From Rubripirellula sp. (GTDB lineage Bacteria; Planctomycetota; Planctomycetia; Pirellulales; Pirellulaceae): a DNA stretch of 64,000 nt. The first letter of the stretch is position 1. Every line of letters begins with the position of its first letter. The stretch is from contig JAAXIK010000486.1 in NCBI GenBank assembly GCA_012270385.1, positions 25,848 to 89,847 on the forward strand, in the 5' to 3' direction. Shown here piece after piece: positions 46,000 to 55,020 of this stretch. The translations under genes and the position numbers were made by a program. The notes under the pieces are model-generated. The model made no database searches, was not told the origin of the DNA, and saw only the letters and a list, made by a program, of their open reading frames with translations.

Positions 46000-47361
46000 A
46001 TGCAAGATACGCAATCAGCAAGATCTGCTCACTGGCACGGTTTTACTCAAATGGCCCATTATGATCCGCTGGTGATCAATCGAGCCGAGGGTGCATGGTT
46101 AACCACTGCCGATGGCAGGCAGTTGCTCGATGGGGTCGCGAGTCTATGGTGTAACGTTCATGGACATGCGAGGCAGGAGATCAATGAGGCGATAAAGGAA
46201 CAGTTGAGTCGGGTTGCCCACGTAACAACGCTCGGTATGTCCTGTGACACAACAGAATCTTTGGCGGATGAGTTGGCAAAACGGACACCCGGTGATCTGT
46301 CCCATGTCTTTTTCAGTAGTGATGGGTCATCTGCCGTCGAGGCTGCCATCAAAATGGCATTTCAGTTTTGGCAGCAGAGGGCCCAACCCATGGTTCAGAA
46401 AACCACGTAACAGGCCCTCAAGCTTCCTTATAACGGAGACCCAACTGGTGCGGTTTCACTCGGTGGGATCGAGTATTTTCATCAACTTTTTTCTCCGATA
46501 CTCTTTTCTCCTATTCGGGGACCCCTGCCCTGCACTTACCGATTGCCTCGGGATGTCGACATTGAGGGAGCTGCTGAGTATTACCTCTCACAAATGGAAG
46601 CTCTCTTGATCGAGCACCATGAGGAACTGGCAGCAGTTGTTATGGAACCGCTTGTTCAAGGTGCTGCGGGAATGATTACCCACCCAAAAGGATTTCTTCG
46701 GGGGGTCAGGGCGTTATGCGATCGATATGACGTTCTCTTGGTCTGTGACGAAGTGGCTACAGGATTCGGTCGAACAGGAACCATGTTTGCCTGTGAACAA
46801 GAAGATGTAACGCCAGATATCCTATGCCTCGGAAAAGGATTGACAGGTGGTTATCTTCCAATGGCTGCGACGATAGCGGTCCCCAAAGTATACGAAGCGT
46901 TCTTGGCTCCAGTGGAGAGCTCTAAACAGTTCTTCCACGGACACACCTTTGCGGGTAACCCTCTCGCTGCTGCTGCGGCGTTGGCGTCCCTAGATCTTTT
47001 TGATCAAGAACAACCGGTACTTAGCGTGCCAACGAAGGGGAACTATTTGCGAAATCGCTTCAGAGCTCTAAATGATCATCCTCATGTGGGCTGTGTGCGA
47101 GGCCGAGGACTCATGTTTGGGATTGAGTTGGTGCAGGATTCCGAATCAAAGCAACCGCTCGATCCTGCTCTACTGCTGGGTAGGAAGATTTGTCAGCTGG
47201 CCACCGACCGAGGAGTCTGGATTCGGCCCCTCGGTGATGTGATTGTCCTGATGCCACCACTCTCTATCAATCAATCTGAACTTGCGATTCTAGCTGATGT
47301 CGTTATCGAGAGTATCGAAGAGGTGGCCTCGGGTCTGGCAAGCAGGAGTTCCTGCGGGTAA
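46000..47361 (+). pseudogene. bioA: BioA-like aminotransferase gene with in-frame TAA at codon 137
   Basis: BioA transfers an amino group to 8-amino-7-oxononanoate in biotin synthesis. ATG 46000 gives HWHGFTQMAHYDPLVINRAEG and SLWCNVHGHARQEIN, and FFSSDGSSAVEAAIKMAFQFW, all BioA landmarks. A TAA at 46408-46410 breaks the frame just before the PLP loop, which then continues in the same frame as QALKLPYNGDPTGAVSLGGIEYFHQLF. The rest is normal, with LLVCDEVATGFGRTGT, the PLP Lys in GKGLTGGYLP and FFHGHTFAGNPLAA. Where the family has AYHGDT, this reads PYNGDP, a sign of decay. No other bio gene adjoins. Confidence 0.85.
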
Positions 47362-47512
47362 TCCATGACACGACTGCGGAATGCCGGAATCTTATTTATG
47401 TTATGCTACGGCGATTCGATCGGTGCACTAGGGCATGGCGCTCTGCGCACTCAGTATTGTTTAGAAATGAAGCAGTAATCTACTTTTCTTATGGGATGTC
47501 TTGGGGGACTCG

Positions 47513-48145
47513 ATGAAACCACCACATGAGGATTCGAGTTCAGCTTCTAGCTCCGAGATTTCAGATGAGGCTACCCCATGGTCTGGAACACCTATTGATA
47601 CGAATGATCCTGCTCTAGTCGCAAAGTATGAGTCTTATCTTCGCATGCTTGCAAGGACAAAGATGCGTCAAGCTTATCAGGCTAAAATGGGTGCATCGGA
47701 TGTAGTTCAGCAAGCAATGTTACAAGCTGTTCAAGCCTTCGAGCAATTTCGAGGGCAAACGGAAGAGGAATTCATGGCATGGCTGAGACAGATTTTAGCC
47801 AGACATCTCTGTCATGTTGATCGTGATTTGCATCGTGACAAAAGAGATATAAGACGCGAGCAATCCATGGAGCAGCAGCTGGCTGCTTCCTCAATGCGAA
47901 TCCGGAATCTTTTGGCGGGGGATGGTCCTACTCCCAGTCAGAATGTGATGCTTGGTGAGCATGTGATGAGGCTCGCTGAGGCAATAGACCGACTTCCAGA
48001 ATCTCAGGGGGAAGCTATCCGCCTGCATTACATCGAGGGCTTGAAATTGAGCGAGGTTGCAGAAAAATTGGATAAGACCGCTGGTTCGATTGCAGGTCTA
48101 ATGCACAGAGGAATGAAGACACTGCGAGAACAGTTGGGTCAATGA
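47513..48145 (+). CDS. ECF-type sigma-70 factor, planctomycete-specific type
   Basis: Directs RNA polymerase to a special promoter set. Sigma2 region: ARTKMRQAYQAKMGASDVVQQAMLQAVQAFEQFRGQ, and sigma4: DRLPESQGEAIRLHYIEGLKLSEVAEKLDKTAGSIAGLMHRGMKTLREQL, with the helix-turn-helix. ATG 47513 is chosen because GGGGGA lies just before it; TTG 47501 is possible. About 210 residues. No anti-sigma factor or zinc-finger gene adjoins, which fits the planctomycete subgroup, where partners are often protein kinases elsewhere. Target promoters unknown. Confidence 0.9.
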   Translation: MKPPHEDSSSASSSEISDEATPWSGTPIDTNDPALVAKYESYLRMLARTKMRQAYQAKMGASDVVQQAMLQAVQAFEQFRGQTEEEFMAWLRQILARHLCHVDRDLHRDKRDIRREQSMEQQLAASSMRIRNLLAGDGPTPSQNVMLGEHVMRLAEAIDRLPESQGEAIRLHYIEGLKLSEVAEKLDKTAGSIAGLMHRGMKTLREQLGQ

Positions 48146-48296
48146 ATCAATGGAAGTCCCAAGAGATCGAAAATGAGTTGCGGAGCATACCGCTAGGCGT
48201 CACGGTTTGCTGGACTGGGATTGAGTTTATGTTTTAACATTCATCGATGAAAGCCAAAACAATCGATGGTTCCTACAAGTCACTTGGAGTAATGGT

Positions 48297-48923
48297 TTGA
48301 GTTCTGAAAATAAGGTAGTTGAAGAACATATCCTGGTCGTTCCGGCTTCGGTTGTTGATGCAATCGGGAAGATTGAAGGCTTTGAGGCTGATGTGGATCG
48401 ATTTCTGACTCCGATTCTTGAAAGCGAGCAGCTCTCCTTTGAGCCTCGAGGGCCGATGGAGTCCGATCCCAGCTATAAACAGCTAATTCCTTATGTCTTG
48501 CTTGAGTGGACTGATCAGGATGGTACCGTATTTCTCTTCACTTATACTCGCGGTGGAGGTGGAGGCGAGTCACGTCTGCATGCCAAAAGAAGTGTGGGAA
48601 TTGGTGGTCACATAAGCAAGGAGGATTCTGCAGAGGGTGCTGATCCCTATCGTATGGGCATGCGACGTGAACTTGAAGAAGAAGTGAATCTTGAGTCAGA
48701 CTATCGGGAGACGCGAGAAGGTTTGATTTATGATCCTTCAAATGAAGTGGGGCAGGTGCACCTAGGTATCGTTCATCGTTTTACGTTGAGCGAACCACTT
48801 GTTCGTAGCAATGAAGCCGATCTTGCGGAAGGCGGATTTGTAAGCATCGACGAGCTAATTGAGGACTTGGATCGGTTGGAGACTTGGAGTCAATTAGCAA
48901 TCAAAGCACTCTATCAAAGTTGA
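48297..48923 (+). CDS. Nudix-like hydrolase with a longer Nudix box
   Basis: The region VGIGGHISKEDSAEGADPYR followed by MGMRRELEEEVNL resembles the Nudix box G-x5-E-x7-REUxEE, but about eight extra residues lie between the first Glu and the RE part. The rest (PYVLLEWTDQDGTVFLFTYTRG and GQVHLGIVHRFTL) fits Nudix strands. The TTG 48297 follows GGAG by 8 nt and starts SSENKVVEEHILV. Substrate unknown; some planctomycete relatives carry the label phosphoesterase. Between the sigma factor and this gene (48146-48296) I see nothing. Confidence 0.7.
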   Translation: MSSENKVVEEHILVVPASVVDAIGKIEGFEADVDRFLTPILESEQLSFEPRGPMESDPSYKQLIPYVLLEWTDQDGTVFLFTYTRGGGGGESRLHAKRSVGIGGHISKEDSAEGADPYRMGMRRELEEEVNLESDYRETREGLIYDPSNEVGQVHLGIVHRFTLSEPLVRSNEADLAEGGFVSIDELIEDLDRLETWSQLAIKALYQS

Positions 48924-49020
48924 TTTTTTCGTAGCGGGTTTAACTTTTGGGAAACGGAGATTGTTTCTGTTTTCTCTTCAACCGAAGAAGGCGATAGAAT
49001 CTCAACAGAATGAGCGTGCA

Positions 49021-50190
49021 GTGATCTATCTAGATAATCATGCGACGACACCATGCGACCCGGTGGCGATTGAAAAGATGTTGCCGTGGTTTGGAGAATG
49101 TTTTGGTAATCCGCACAGTTCACATCATGCCGGTCAGGTTGCATCGGATGCGATTCATCGATCCATTGACATAATTGCCAGCTTGATCAATACCGTTGGT
49201 GAAAAAGTAATTGTGACCAGCGGTGCGACGGAAAGTAACCAACTAGCGATAAGAGGTGCAGTCACCCATCCCAGACAGAAACGGAAGCACCTGGTTTCAG
49301 TCACGTCAGAGCATCCTGCTGTCTTGGATGTTCTCAAGGATCTTGAGAATGATGGTTTCAAAGTAACGCTTGTTCCAGTTGTACCTCAGGGACGAGCCAA
49401 CGCAGGCACCGTTGACCTTGATTGTTTGGCCTCGGCCATTACGGATGAAACAGCATTGGTATCCGTCATGTGGGCGAATAATGAGACTGGTGCAATTAAT
49501 CCCATGGCGCAAGTGTCTGCACTCTGTTCACGGCATGGTTGCTTACTGCACAGTGATGCAACCCAAGCGATCGGAAGGATTCCTGTTGATCTTGAGGCCG
49601 TCAAAATTGATCTTCTGAGTGCTACCGCACATAAGTTCTATGGTCCGAAAGGTACCGGCTTTTTAGTAGTGGGTGCGGGTGATCGCAGGGTTCGGCTTCG
49701 CCCACAAATGCTCGGTGGTGGACAACAAGCCGGGTTGCGAAGCGGAACAATGAATCCAGCAGGAATTGTTGGGATGGCGACAGCTCTGGAGCAATCGATC
49801 AATGATTTAAGATCGGATCCAAAACGCGTCACTAAAATGCGAGATAGTCTCTGGTCTTTGCTATCCAGTGGTTTGCAGGGATTGACACTCAATGGATCAA
49901 ACTTGGCTGAGGAAGTACGGCTTGGAGGGAACCTCAATCTACAACTTCCAGAAATAGAGGGCCAAGCTTGGATGTCCTCTTCTCCAGATGTGCTCTTCAG
50001 CAGCGGTTCTGCTTGCAGCGGTCATGAAGCGACAGCTAGTCATGTTCTAACCTCATTGGGTCTCAGTGATGCGGAAGCTCGCCGTAGTGTTAGATTTGGG
50101 ATTGGTCGATTTAACACTCAAAGCGAGATCGAGTCAGCAGCGGAATACCTTGTTGAGAACTATCTGAAACTTCTGCGTATTCAATCTTAA
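49021..50190 (+). CDS. Cysteine desulfurase, NifS/IscS type
   Basis: PLP enzyme that takes sulfur from cysteine for Fe-S clusters or thio-modified tRNA. The start is taken as GTG 49021 since the product then reads MIYLDNHATTPCD, the family N-terminus; a TTG at 48961 opens a longer frame without a usable Shine-Dalgarno. PLP Lys is in LLSATAHKFYGPKGTGFL, and the active Cys loop reads LFSSGSACSGHEATASHVL. 389 residues. The gap to the Nudix-like gene is short, so they may be co-transcribed. No iscU or iscR next to it, so class is not assigned. Confidence 0.92.
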   Translation: MIYLDNHATTPCDPVAIEKMLPWFGECFGNPHSSHHAGQVASDAIHRSIDIIASLINTVGEKVIVTSGATESNQLAIRGAVTHPRQKRKHLVSVTSEHPAVLDVLKDLENDGFKVTLVPVVPQGRANAGTVDLDCLASAITDETALVSVMWANNETGAINPMAQVSALCSRHGCLLHSDATQAIGRIPVDLEAVKIDLLSATAHKFYGPKGTGFLVVGAGDRRVRLRPQMLGGGQQAGLRSGTMNPAGIVGMATALEQSINDLRSDPKRVTKMRDSLWSLLSSGLQGLTLNGSNLAEEVRLGGNLNLQLPEIEGQAWMSSSPDVLFSSGSACSGHEATASHVLTSLGLSDAEARRSVRFGIGRFNTQSEIESAAEYLVENYLKLLRIQS

Positions 50191-50384
50191 ATGGTCAGTA
50201 AGCAAATCTCATCAAGTAACAGGTAGTGGTGGCAATCACGGTTTCATTTCATTGGGTTACACTTGGGATCTCTCTTTACTCCCTGAATGCGCCCTCGTTA
50301 CGATTCTTTCTTCGTTTGTGAGGGCGAATTAGGCTCCGTGCAAAGCTTATCTCGTTGTCATTAAAGATTTGGAGGCCTTGAGAA

Positions 50385-51635
50385 ATGAGTGAATGGATCA
50401 CGCTATTGATAGTGCTCGTCGTCAATGGTGAGCCTCCAGAACAGAGGTCGACTGTTGGTGATGTGGATTCCTCATATGAATCTTCGGAATCGGATTGGAC
50501 TGCCTCGACAGATTCAGCTCTACCTATTCCGGCACCCATCCCAAGCCAAGCCAATAGCCCGATTGAGGGTCCTAGCAGACCTGCCCCAGTCTTAAACCTT
50601 CCAGCGGAGCTCAATACAGTTCCAGGAGGTGAGAGTGATTCCCGTGATATCCGTATCGATGCAGGGTCCTACCGGGAAGCTCTTGAGGGTAGATCTACTC
50701 CTAGTCGCCCCGATAATCAAGCTCTGAGTCGTAGCGAGGGACAGTTGGAAAAAAAAGGCGATCTGCTGGTGCCTCCAAGTTTTCGTGACTCTCCTTTGGA
50801 TAATCTGCGGACTCGTCCAGATTCGATGTCGTTAGGAGAACGTGCCCAGCCTGAGGGAACACATGCTCATATTCGAGTAGGTGGGCCCTCAACAGAGCCT
50901 ATCGATGTTGGCGAAGGTGATTGGGGTAGTCTTCCAGTTTTCAACAGTCAGTTATCAACAGCCATGCCAAGTCAGCCGTTGGACAATGACGTAATGGAGC
51001 AATCGAGAGTTCTTGATATGGGATCTGATTCACTCTCTAGCGGCCACGAGAGTCAACGAATCGAAGAGGTAATGAGTAGCGAGAACGATATCACCGAGGA
51101 TCAGAGTTTGGACGGATTTGGCCAGTTTCCCGAGGGTTTGCGTTTGCCTGTGGGGAATATGGCACGCCCTGATTCTGGTACAGAAAATAGGCAGGACGAG
51201 CTGAATCCTGAGCCTGTTGGGCAATCAGCAATGGTGACACAATTTTTTTCAAATCCAAGTTTGGAAGAGAACGAGGGTCAATCGCGCCTCAGTGATGATT
51301 CTCAGAGCGATCGGCAGCTCAATCCAGCCATGGTGATGGATACGATCAATGACACCCCTTTGGATCGCGGTTCAGAAATTAGGCAGAAGCCTTCCTTTGC
51401 TCGACTCTCAGGAAATCTCGAGAATGTTGTTGGGGGTGATGAATCTCTAGATACTTCGCTGATTGAACGTGACAGAGGTCAATCTGCTAATCCTGCAGAT
51501 CCGGACCCATTGTTTAATGGGATTTTACTAATTTCACTCCTCTCGAATATTTATCTGGTTTTGTGGCTCAAACGCTTACGAATCCAGTTTCGCGATCTAG
51601 TCGCCGCAAAACGCTTGCTTGATCAGGCAAGCTAA
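50385..51635 (+). CDS. Hypothetical low-complexity membrane protein
   Basis: Family not recognised. The 416-residue product has a short hydrophobic N-terminus (WITLLIVLVVNG) and one hydrophobic segment near the C-terminus (LFNGILLISLLSNIYLVLWL) followed by a basic end RLRIQFRDLVAAKRL. The middle 350 residues are polar and rich in Ser, Asp, Pro and Gln without repeats and are likely disordered. The start ATG 50385 is well supported by GGAGG 10 nt upstream. The topology suggests a periplasm-facing linker protein held at both ends in the membrane, or a cleaved signal plus a C-terminal anchor. Confidence 0.75.
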   Translation: MSEWITLLIVLVVNGEPPEQRSTVGDVDSSYESSESDWTASTDSALPIPAPIPSQANSPIEGPSRPAPVLNLPAELNTVPGGESDSRDIRIDAGSYREALEGRSTPSRPDNQALSRSEGQLEKKGDLLVPPSFRDSPLDNLRTRPDSMSLGERAQPEGTHAHIRVGGPSTEPIDVGEGDWGSLPVFNSQLSTAMPSQPLDNDVMEQSRVLDMGSDSLSSGHESQRIEEVMSSENDITEDQSLDGFGQFPEGLRLPVGNMARPDSGTENRQDELNPEPVGQSAMVTQFFSNPSLEENEGQSRLSDDSQSDRQLNPAMVMDTINDTPLDRGSEIRQKPSFARLSGNLENVVGGDESLDTSLIERDRGQSANPADPDPLFNGILLISLLSNIYLVLWLKRLRIQFRDLVAAKRLLDQAS

Positions 51636-52209
51636 TTCAGCTTGTTTCAAGTGATCAGAGAGTGACTTTGGACAGGAAGATGGCTCGTAAAGTTAAAGCT
51701 TGATCAGCTACTAGACGCCAAATAGCTCTATTGAGGTGTGTGGGGAGTTGTGGTTTCTGAGCTGTTTTTCATTTCTTTACCAAAGAGGGAGGCAGTTTTT
51801 CTGGTCTCGTCGGATACCCCTCTGGAGTTTCATTACCTGACCCCCAATCACCGCATGTTTTAGTATTAAGCTTCATTTGAAGAACAGCGGCTTACGGTTT
51901 GGGCAGTTTTCAGGTGAATAAAAGCTCTGCTTTACCTCATTGGAGGGGTAATTGCTAAGTATTTTATCAGTTGTTTGCTTGTGTTTTTTAATTGCTAGTT
52001 ATGATTAAGTTCCCATATGGGGGATATGGTATAGGGGTTGAGTTTGTTTCGAAGGCAATGTGGTTGACTGGTTCAACAATAAAAATGTCATTTTGCGTCT
52101 GAAACCTAAGCATTACCTGCCGTGTCTGACGCTGCTTCGTGAAGAGGCCGGCGATTGAGGGTGGGAACACCCTCAAATACATAGTTGACTAAATAAGGTC
52201 GAAAAAATC
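51636..52209 (+). other. Intergenic region with possible regulator leader hairpin
   Basis: 574 bp without a gene. TTGACT (52064-52069) and TGTCAT (52086-52091) spaced by 16 bp form a weak promoter. TTGAGGGTG (52155-52163) pairs perfectly with CACCCTCAA (52168-52176) around GGAA, 33 bp before the regulator start. TTTACCTC with GAGGGGTAA near 51937-51954 is a weaker stem. No small ORF or RNA gene recognised. Confidence 0.4.
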
Positions 52210-52857
52210 ATGTCTGGAGATGTGTTAGCGAAGAGATTATTGGTGGTTGATGATCACGAAATCATCCGGCTTGGATTACGGTTGATGCTGCAAGGTCTCG
52301 ACCTACAAATCGTAGGTGAGGCGACCAACGCAACAGAAGCGATTGAAGCTGTACAGAACCTTCAACCGAACGTCGTTCTGATGGATATCCGAATGGAGGG
52401 TGGTGATGGTCTGAATACGCTGGGGCGAATGAAGCTAGATAATCCTGATCTTCCAATTGTGCTCTATTCTGCTTACGACAATCCCACTTACATAGCGAGG
52501 GCAGTCGCTCTAGGAGCATCGGGGTACGTTTTGAAGTCGGCTCCACGAGAACGGTTGCATGAGGCCCTGCTCACTGCTGCCTCAGGAGAGTCTGCATGGA
52601 CACGGGAAGAATTGCGTCGTGTTACCGGTGCCCTTGCAACTCCAAGATTGAGTCAAGATATCGAGGTCCCGTTGACCCAACGCGAGAGCGAAGTATTGCG
52701 GCAGATGGCTCTTGGGCTCACTAATAAGGAAATCGCTAAGATGTTGGGGATTAGTTATGAGACGGTCAAGGAGCACGTCCAACACATCTTACGAAAGATT
52801 GGTGTAAGTGATCGAACACAGGCAGCTGTCTGGGCGGTTAGGAAAAATCTTGTTTAA
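52210..52857 (+). CDS. Orphan LuxR/NarL-type response regulator
   Basis: Two-component regulator. Receiver domain: VVDDHEIIRLGLRLML (acidic pocket), LMDIRMEGGDG with the phosphoacceptor Asp near residue 60, LYSAYDN and YVLKSAPRE (Lys). The C-terminal LuxR-type HTH is LTQRESEVLRQMALGLTNKEIAKMLGISYETVKEHVQHILRKIGVSDRTQAA. 215 residues. ATG 52210 is preceded by AAGG. No kinase gene adjoins. A strong terminator follows. Confidence 0.95.
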   Translation: MSGDVLAKRLLVVDDHEIIRLGLRLMLQGLDLQIVGEATNATEAIEAVQNLQPNVVLMDIRMEGGDGLNTLGRMKLDNPDLPIVLYSAYDNPTYIARAVALGASGYVLKSAPRERLHEALLTAASGESAWTREELRRVTGALATPRLSQDIEVPLTQRESEVLRQMALGLTNKEIAKMLGISYETVKEHVQHILRKIGVSDRTQAAVWAVRKNLV

Positions 52858-52920
52858 GGAGTCTGGCTAATTACACAAATCGTTCCAAGACTTCGATAAA
52901 TTGATTTTACAGATCATTTA

Positions 52921-52954
52921 AAAAGCCCAGCAAGAAAACTTGCTGGGCTTTTTT
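52921..52954. terminator. Bidirectional intrinsic terminator
   Basis: AAAAGCCCAGCAAG pairs perfectly with CTTGCTGGGCTTTT (14 bp, loop AAAA), with T continuing to 52954 and A-runs on the other side. Lies between convergent response regulator and rpsA. Confidence 0.93.
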
Positions 52955-52992
52955 GTTCGACCAAAGAACACATGACGTGTTCCTTTTATCGG

Positions 52993-54786
52993 CTACTCTT
53001 GGGTGGGAATTAACGGGCCCTCGCCACTGCCGAGACCACCTTTGAGATCTTCTTCGCTCCCTGCAGGAGCGGGTCCATTCTCAGCAGCTTCTGCTTCTGC
53101 TGCCGCTCGTTCCTCTTCCTCTCCCCAGTCAACTCGCTTCAGTGAAAGACCAATTTTCCTCTCATCGGTGTCGACGCGAAGAACTTTGACTTCGATCTCT
53201 TGGCCAACTTTTACGACTTCTTCCGGATCTTCTACTTTGTGTTCAGCCAATTCGCTGATGTGCAGTAGACCTTCCAGGCCGTCTTCAAGGCCGATAAAGA
53301 CTCCAAAGTTAGTGATTTTGGTAACGTTACCTTTCACCAGTTGGCCGGGCTGGTACTTATCTGGAATATCCCCATCCCATGGATCACTATCGAGCTGTTT
53401 CAGTCCCAGTGCGATTCGGCGTCGGGACTCATCAACATTTAGTACGCGACATTTCAGCTCCTGACCTTTCTCAAGCAGTTCACTTGGATGGCCAATTTTG
53501 CGAGTCCAAGACATGTCGCTAACGTGAAGCAGCCCGTCGATTCCCTCTTCGAGTTCGATGAATGCTCCATAGTTGGTGAGATTGCGAACCTTTCCAACGA
53601 CATCTTGTCCTTCTGGGTACCGTTCTAGCACTTCGTCCCAAGGATTCTTCTGAGTCTGCTTCATGCCGAGTGAAAGCTGTTGGCCTTCCGCATCGACGCC
53701 CAAGATTTTGACATCGATTTCATCACCAATGTTCACCAATTCACTTGGATGGTTGACTCGCTTTGTCCAGCTCATCTCACTGATGTGGACAAGACCTTCA
53801 ATACCTGGCTCAAGCTTTACAAAGGCACCGTAGCTCATCACGTTGACGACTTCGCCCTTGTGATCGGATCCAACAGGGTACTTGCCTTCGATATTCTCCC
53901 AAGGATTTCGATCTTTCTGCTTTAGGCCGAGAGCAATTTTTTGCTTCTCTCTGTCGATATGCAGGACTTTGACTTCAATTTCCTGATCAATAGAAACCAT
54001 TTCGGTGGGATGACCGATGCGCTCCCAAGCCATATCCGTGATATGGAGCAGTCCATCGATGCCACCCAAATCCACAAATGCACCGAAGTCCGCAATGTTC
54101 TTGACGATACCCTTTCGGATCTGACCAACTTCCAATTCCTTCATCAGGTATGCGCGATCTTCTTCGCGTTGGCGTTCAATGAGAGAACGTCTGCTGATGA
54201 CGATGTTACGTCGTGTGTCGTCAATTTTGAGGACTTCAGCTTGGATGACACGGCCAATGAAGTCGCCGATATCACCTGGTCGGCGAATATCTACTTGGCT
54301 ACCGGGCAAGAATACATTTACACCGATATCGACCAGAAGCCCGCCCTTGATTTTGCGAATAACTGTACCGGTGACAACTTGACCTTCACTGATCTCACCG
54401 ATGATTTTTTCCCATTCGATGATTTTCTCAGCCTTAGTTTTGCTGAGCGAAATCATGCCATAGGGGTCATCTGCGGCACCTAGCTCATCTTCCATTTCCT
54501 CGATGAGAACTTTGACTGTCTCACCAACCTTTGGGACCTCTTCATCAGCTCCCCACTCGTTCAGGTTGACAGTACCTTCACTCTTGAATCCAACATCGAT
54601 CAGAGCCCATTCATCGTTGACTTCAACGATTCGCCCATCGACGATTTCACCTTGGGCGTAATCAGTCTGCTCTCTCTCTACCCATTCAAGTAGCCAGTCA
54701 TCTGCTTCTTGTTCGGGTGCAAGAATGGCAAGTTCGTTTACGATGTCCTCGTCATCGAGGTTTCGAATGAGGTTTCGATTCACCAT
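52993..54786 (-). CDS. rpsA: 30S ribosomal protein S1
   Basis: Binds mRNA on the small subunit and helps start translation. Six S1 (OB-fold) repeats can be read in order: GEIVDGRIVEVNDEW, GTVIRKIKGGLLVDIG, GIVKNIADFGAFVDLG, GEVVNVMSYGAFVKLEPG, GKVRNLTNYGAFIELEEG and GNVTKITNFGVFIGLEDG. Repeats 3-6 match each other best, with (A/L)LGLKQ endings. A Glu/Ala-rich tail ends the protein. 597 residues, ATG 54786. The first two repeats are divergent, as is usual for the ribosome-binding part. Confidence 0.97.
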   Translation of the reverse strand: MVNRNLIRNLDDEDIVNELAILAPEQEADDWLLEWVEREQTDYAQGEIVDGRIVEVNDEWALIDVGFKSEGTVNLNEWGADEEVPKVGETVKVLIEEMEDELGAADDPYGMISLSKTKAEKIIEWEKIIGEISEGQVVTGTVIRKIKGGLLVDIGVNVFLPGSQVDIRRPGDIGDFIGRVIQAEVLKIDDTRRNIVISRRSLIERQREEDRAYLMKELEVGQIRKGIVKNIADFGAFVDLGGIDGLLHITDMAWERIGHPTEMVSIDQEIEVKVLHIDREKQKIALGLKQKDRNPWENIEGKYPVGSDHKGEVVNVMSYGAFVKLEPGIEGLVHISEMSWTKRVNHPSELVNIGDEIDVKILGVDAEGQQLSLGMKQTQKNPWDEVLERYPEGQDVVGKVRNLTNYGAFIELEEGIDGLLHVSDMSWTRKIGHPSELLEKGQELKCRVLNVDESRRRIALGLKQLDSDPWDGDIPDKYQPGQLVKGNVTKITNFGVFIGLEDGLEGLLHISELAEHKVEDPEEVVKVGQEIEVKVLRVDTDERKIGLSLKRVDWGEEEERAAAEAEAAENGPAPAGSEEDLKGGLGSGEGPLIPTQE

Positions 54787-54939
54787 GAGAAAAAATTCCA
54801 GAATTGAGCTGTTGCCGAGCAGGACTGACGACCTGGTAGTCTCGATTTCCTGACCGAGTTAGTAAGAAAGTCAGGGAGGAAAACCAGTCGCTCGAAGGCT
54901 CAAATGGGGGTTGGAGTCAGGAAACGGTCGTCTGTTTAA

Positions 54940-54995
54940 GCGGAATCACCATGATTCGCGCGGTGTCTGCTAACGGTAGCAAAGCTAGATTCCGC
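54940..54995 (-). repeat. 8-bp inverted repeat in rpsA upstream region
   Basis: GCGGAATC (54940-54947) and GATTCCGC (54988-54995) are perfect complements and enclose a 5-bp TGCTA/TAGCA hairpin. The element lies 154-209 bp upstream of rpsA on its strand and could belong to its leader. 54787-55020 holds no gene. Confidence 0.35.
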
Positions 54996-55020
54996 CCACA
55001 ACAGCTAACCCGAGCTTTCG

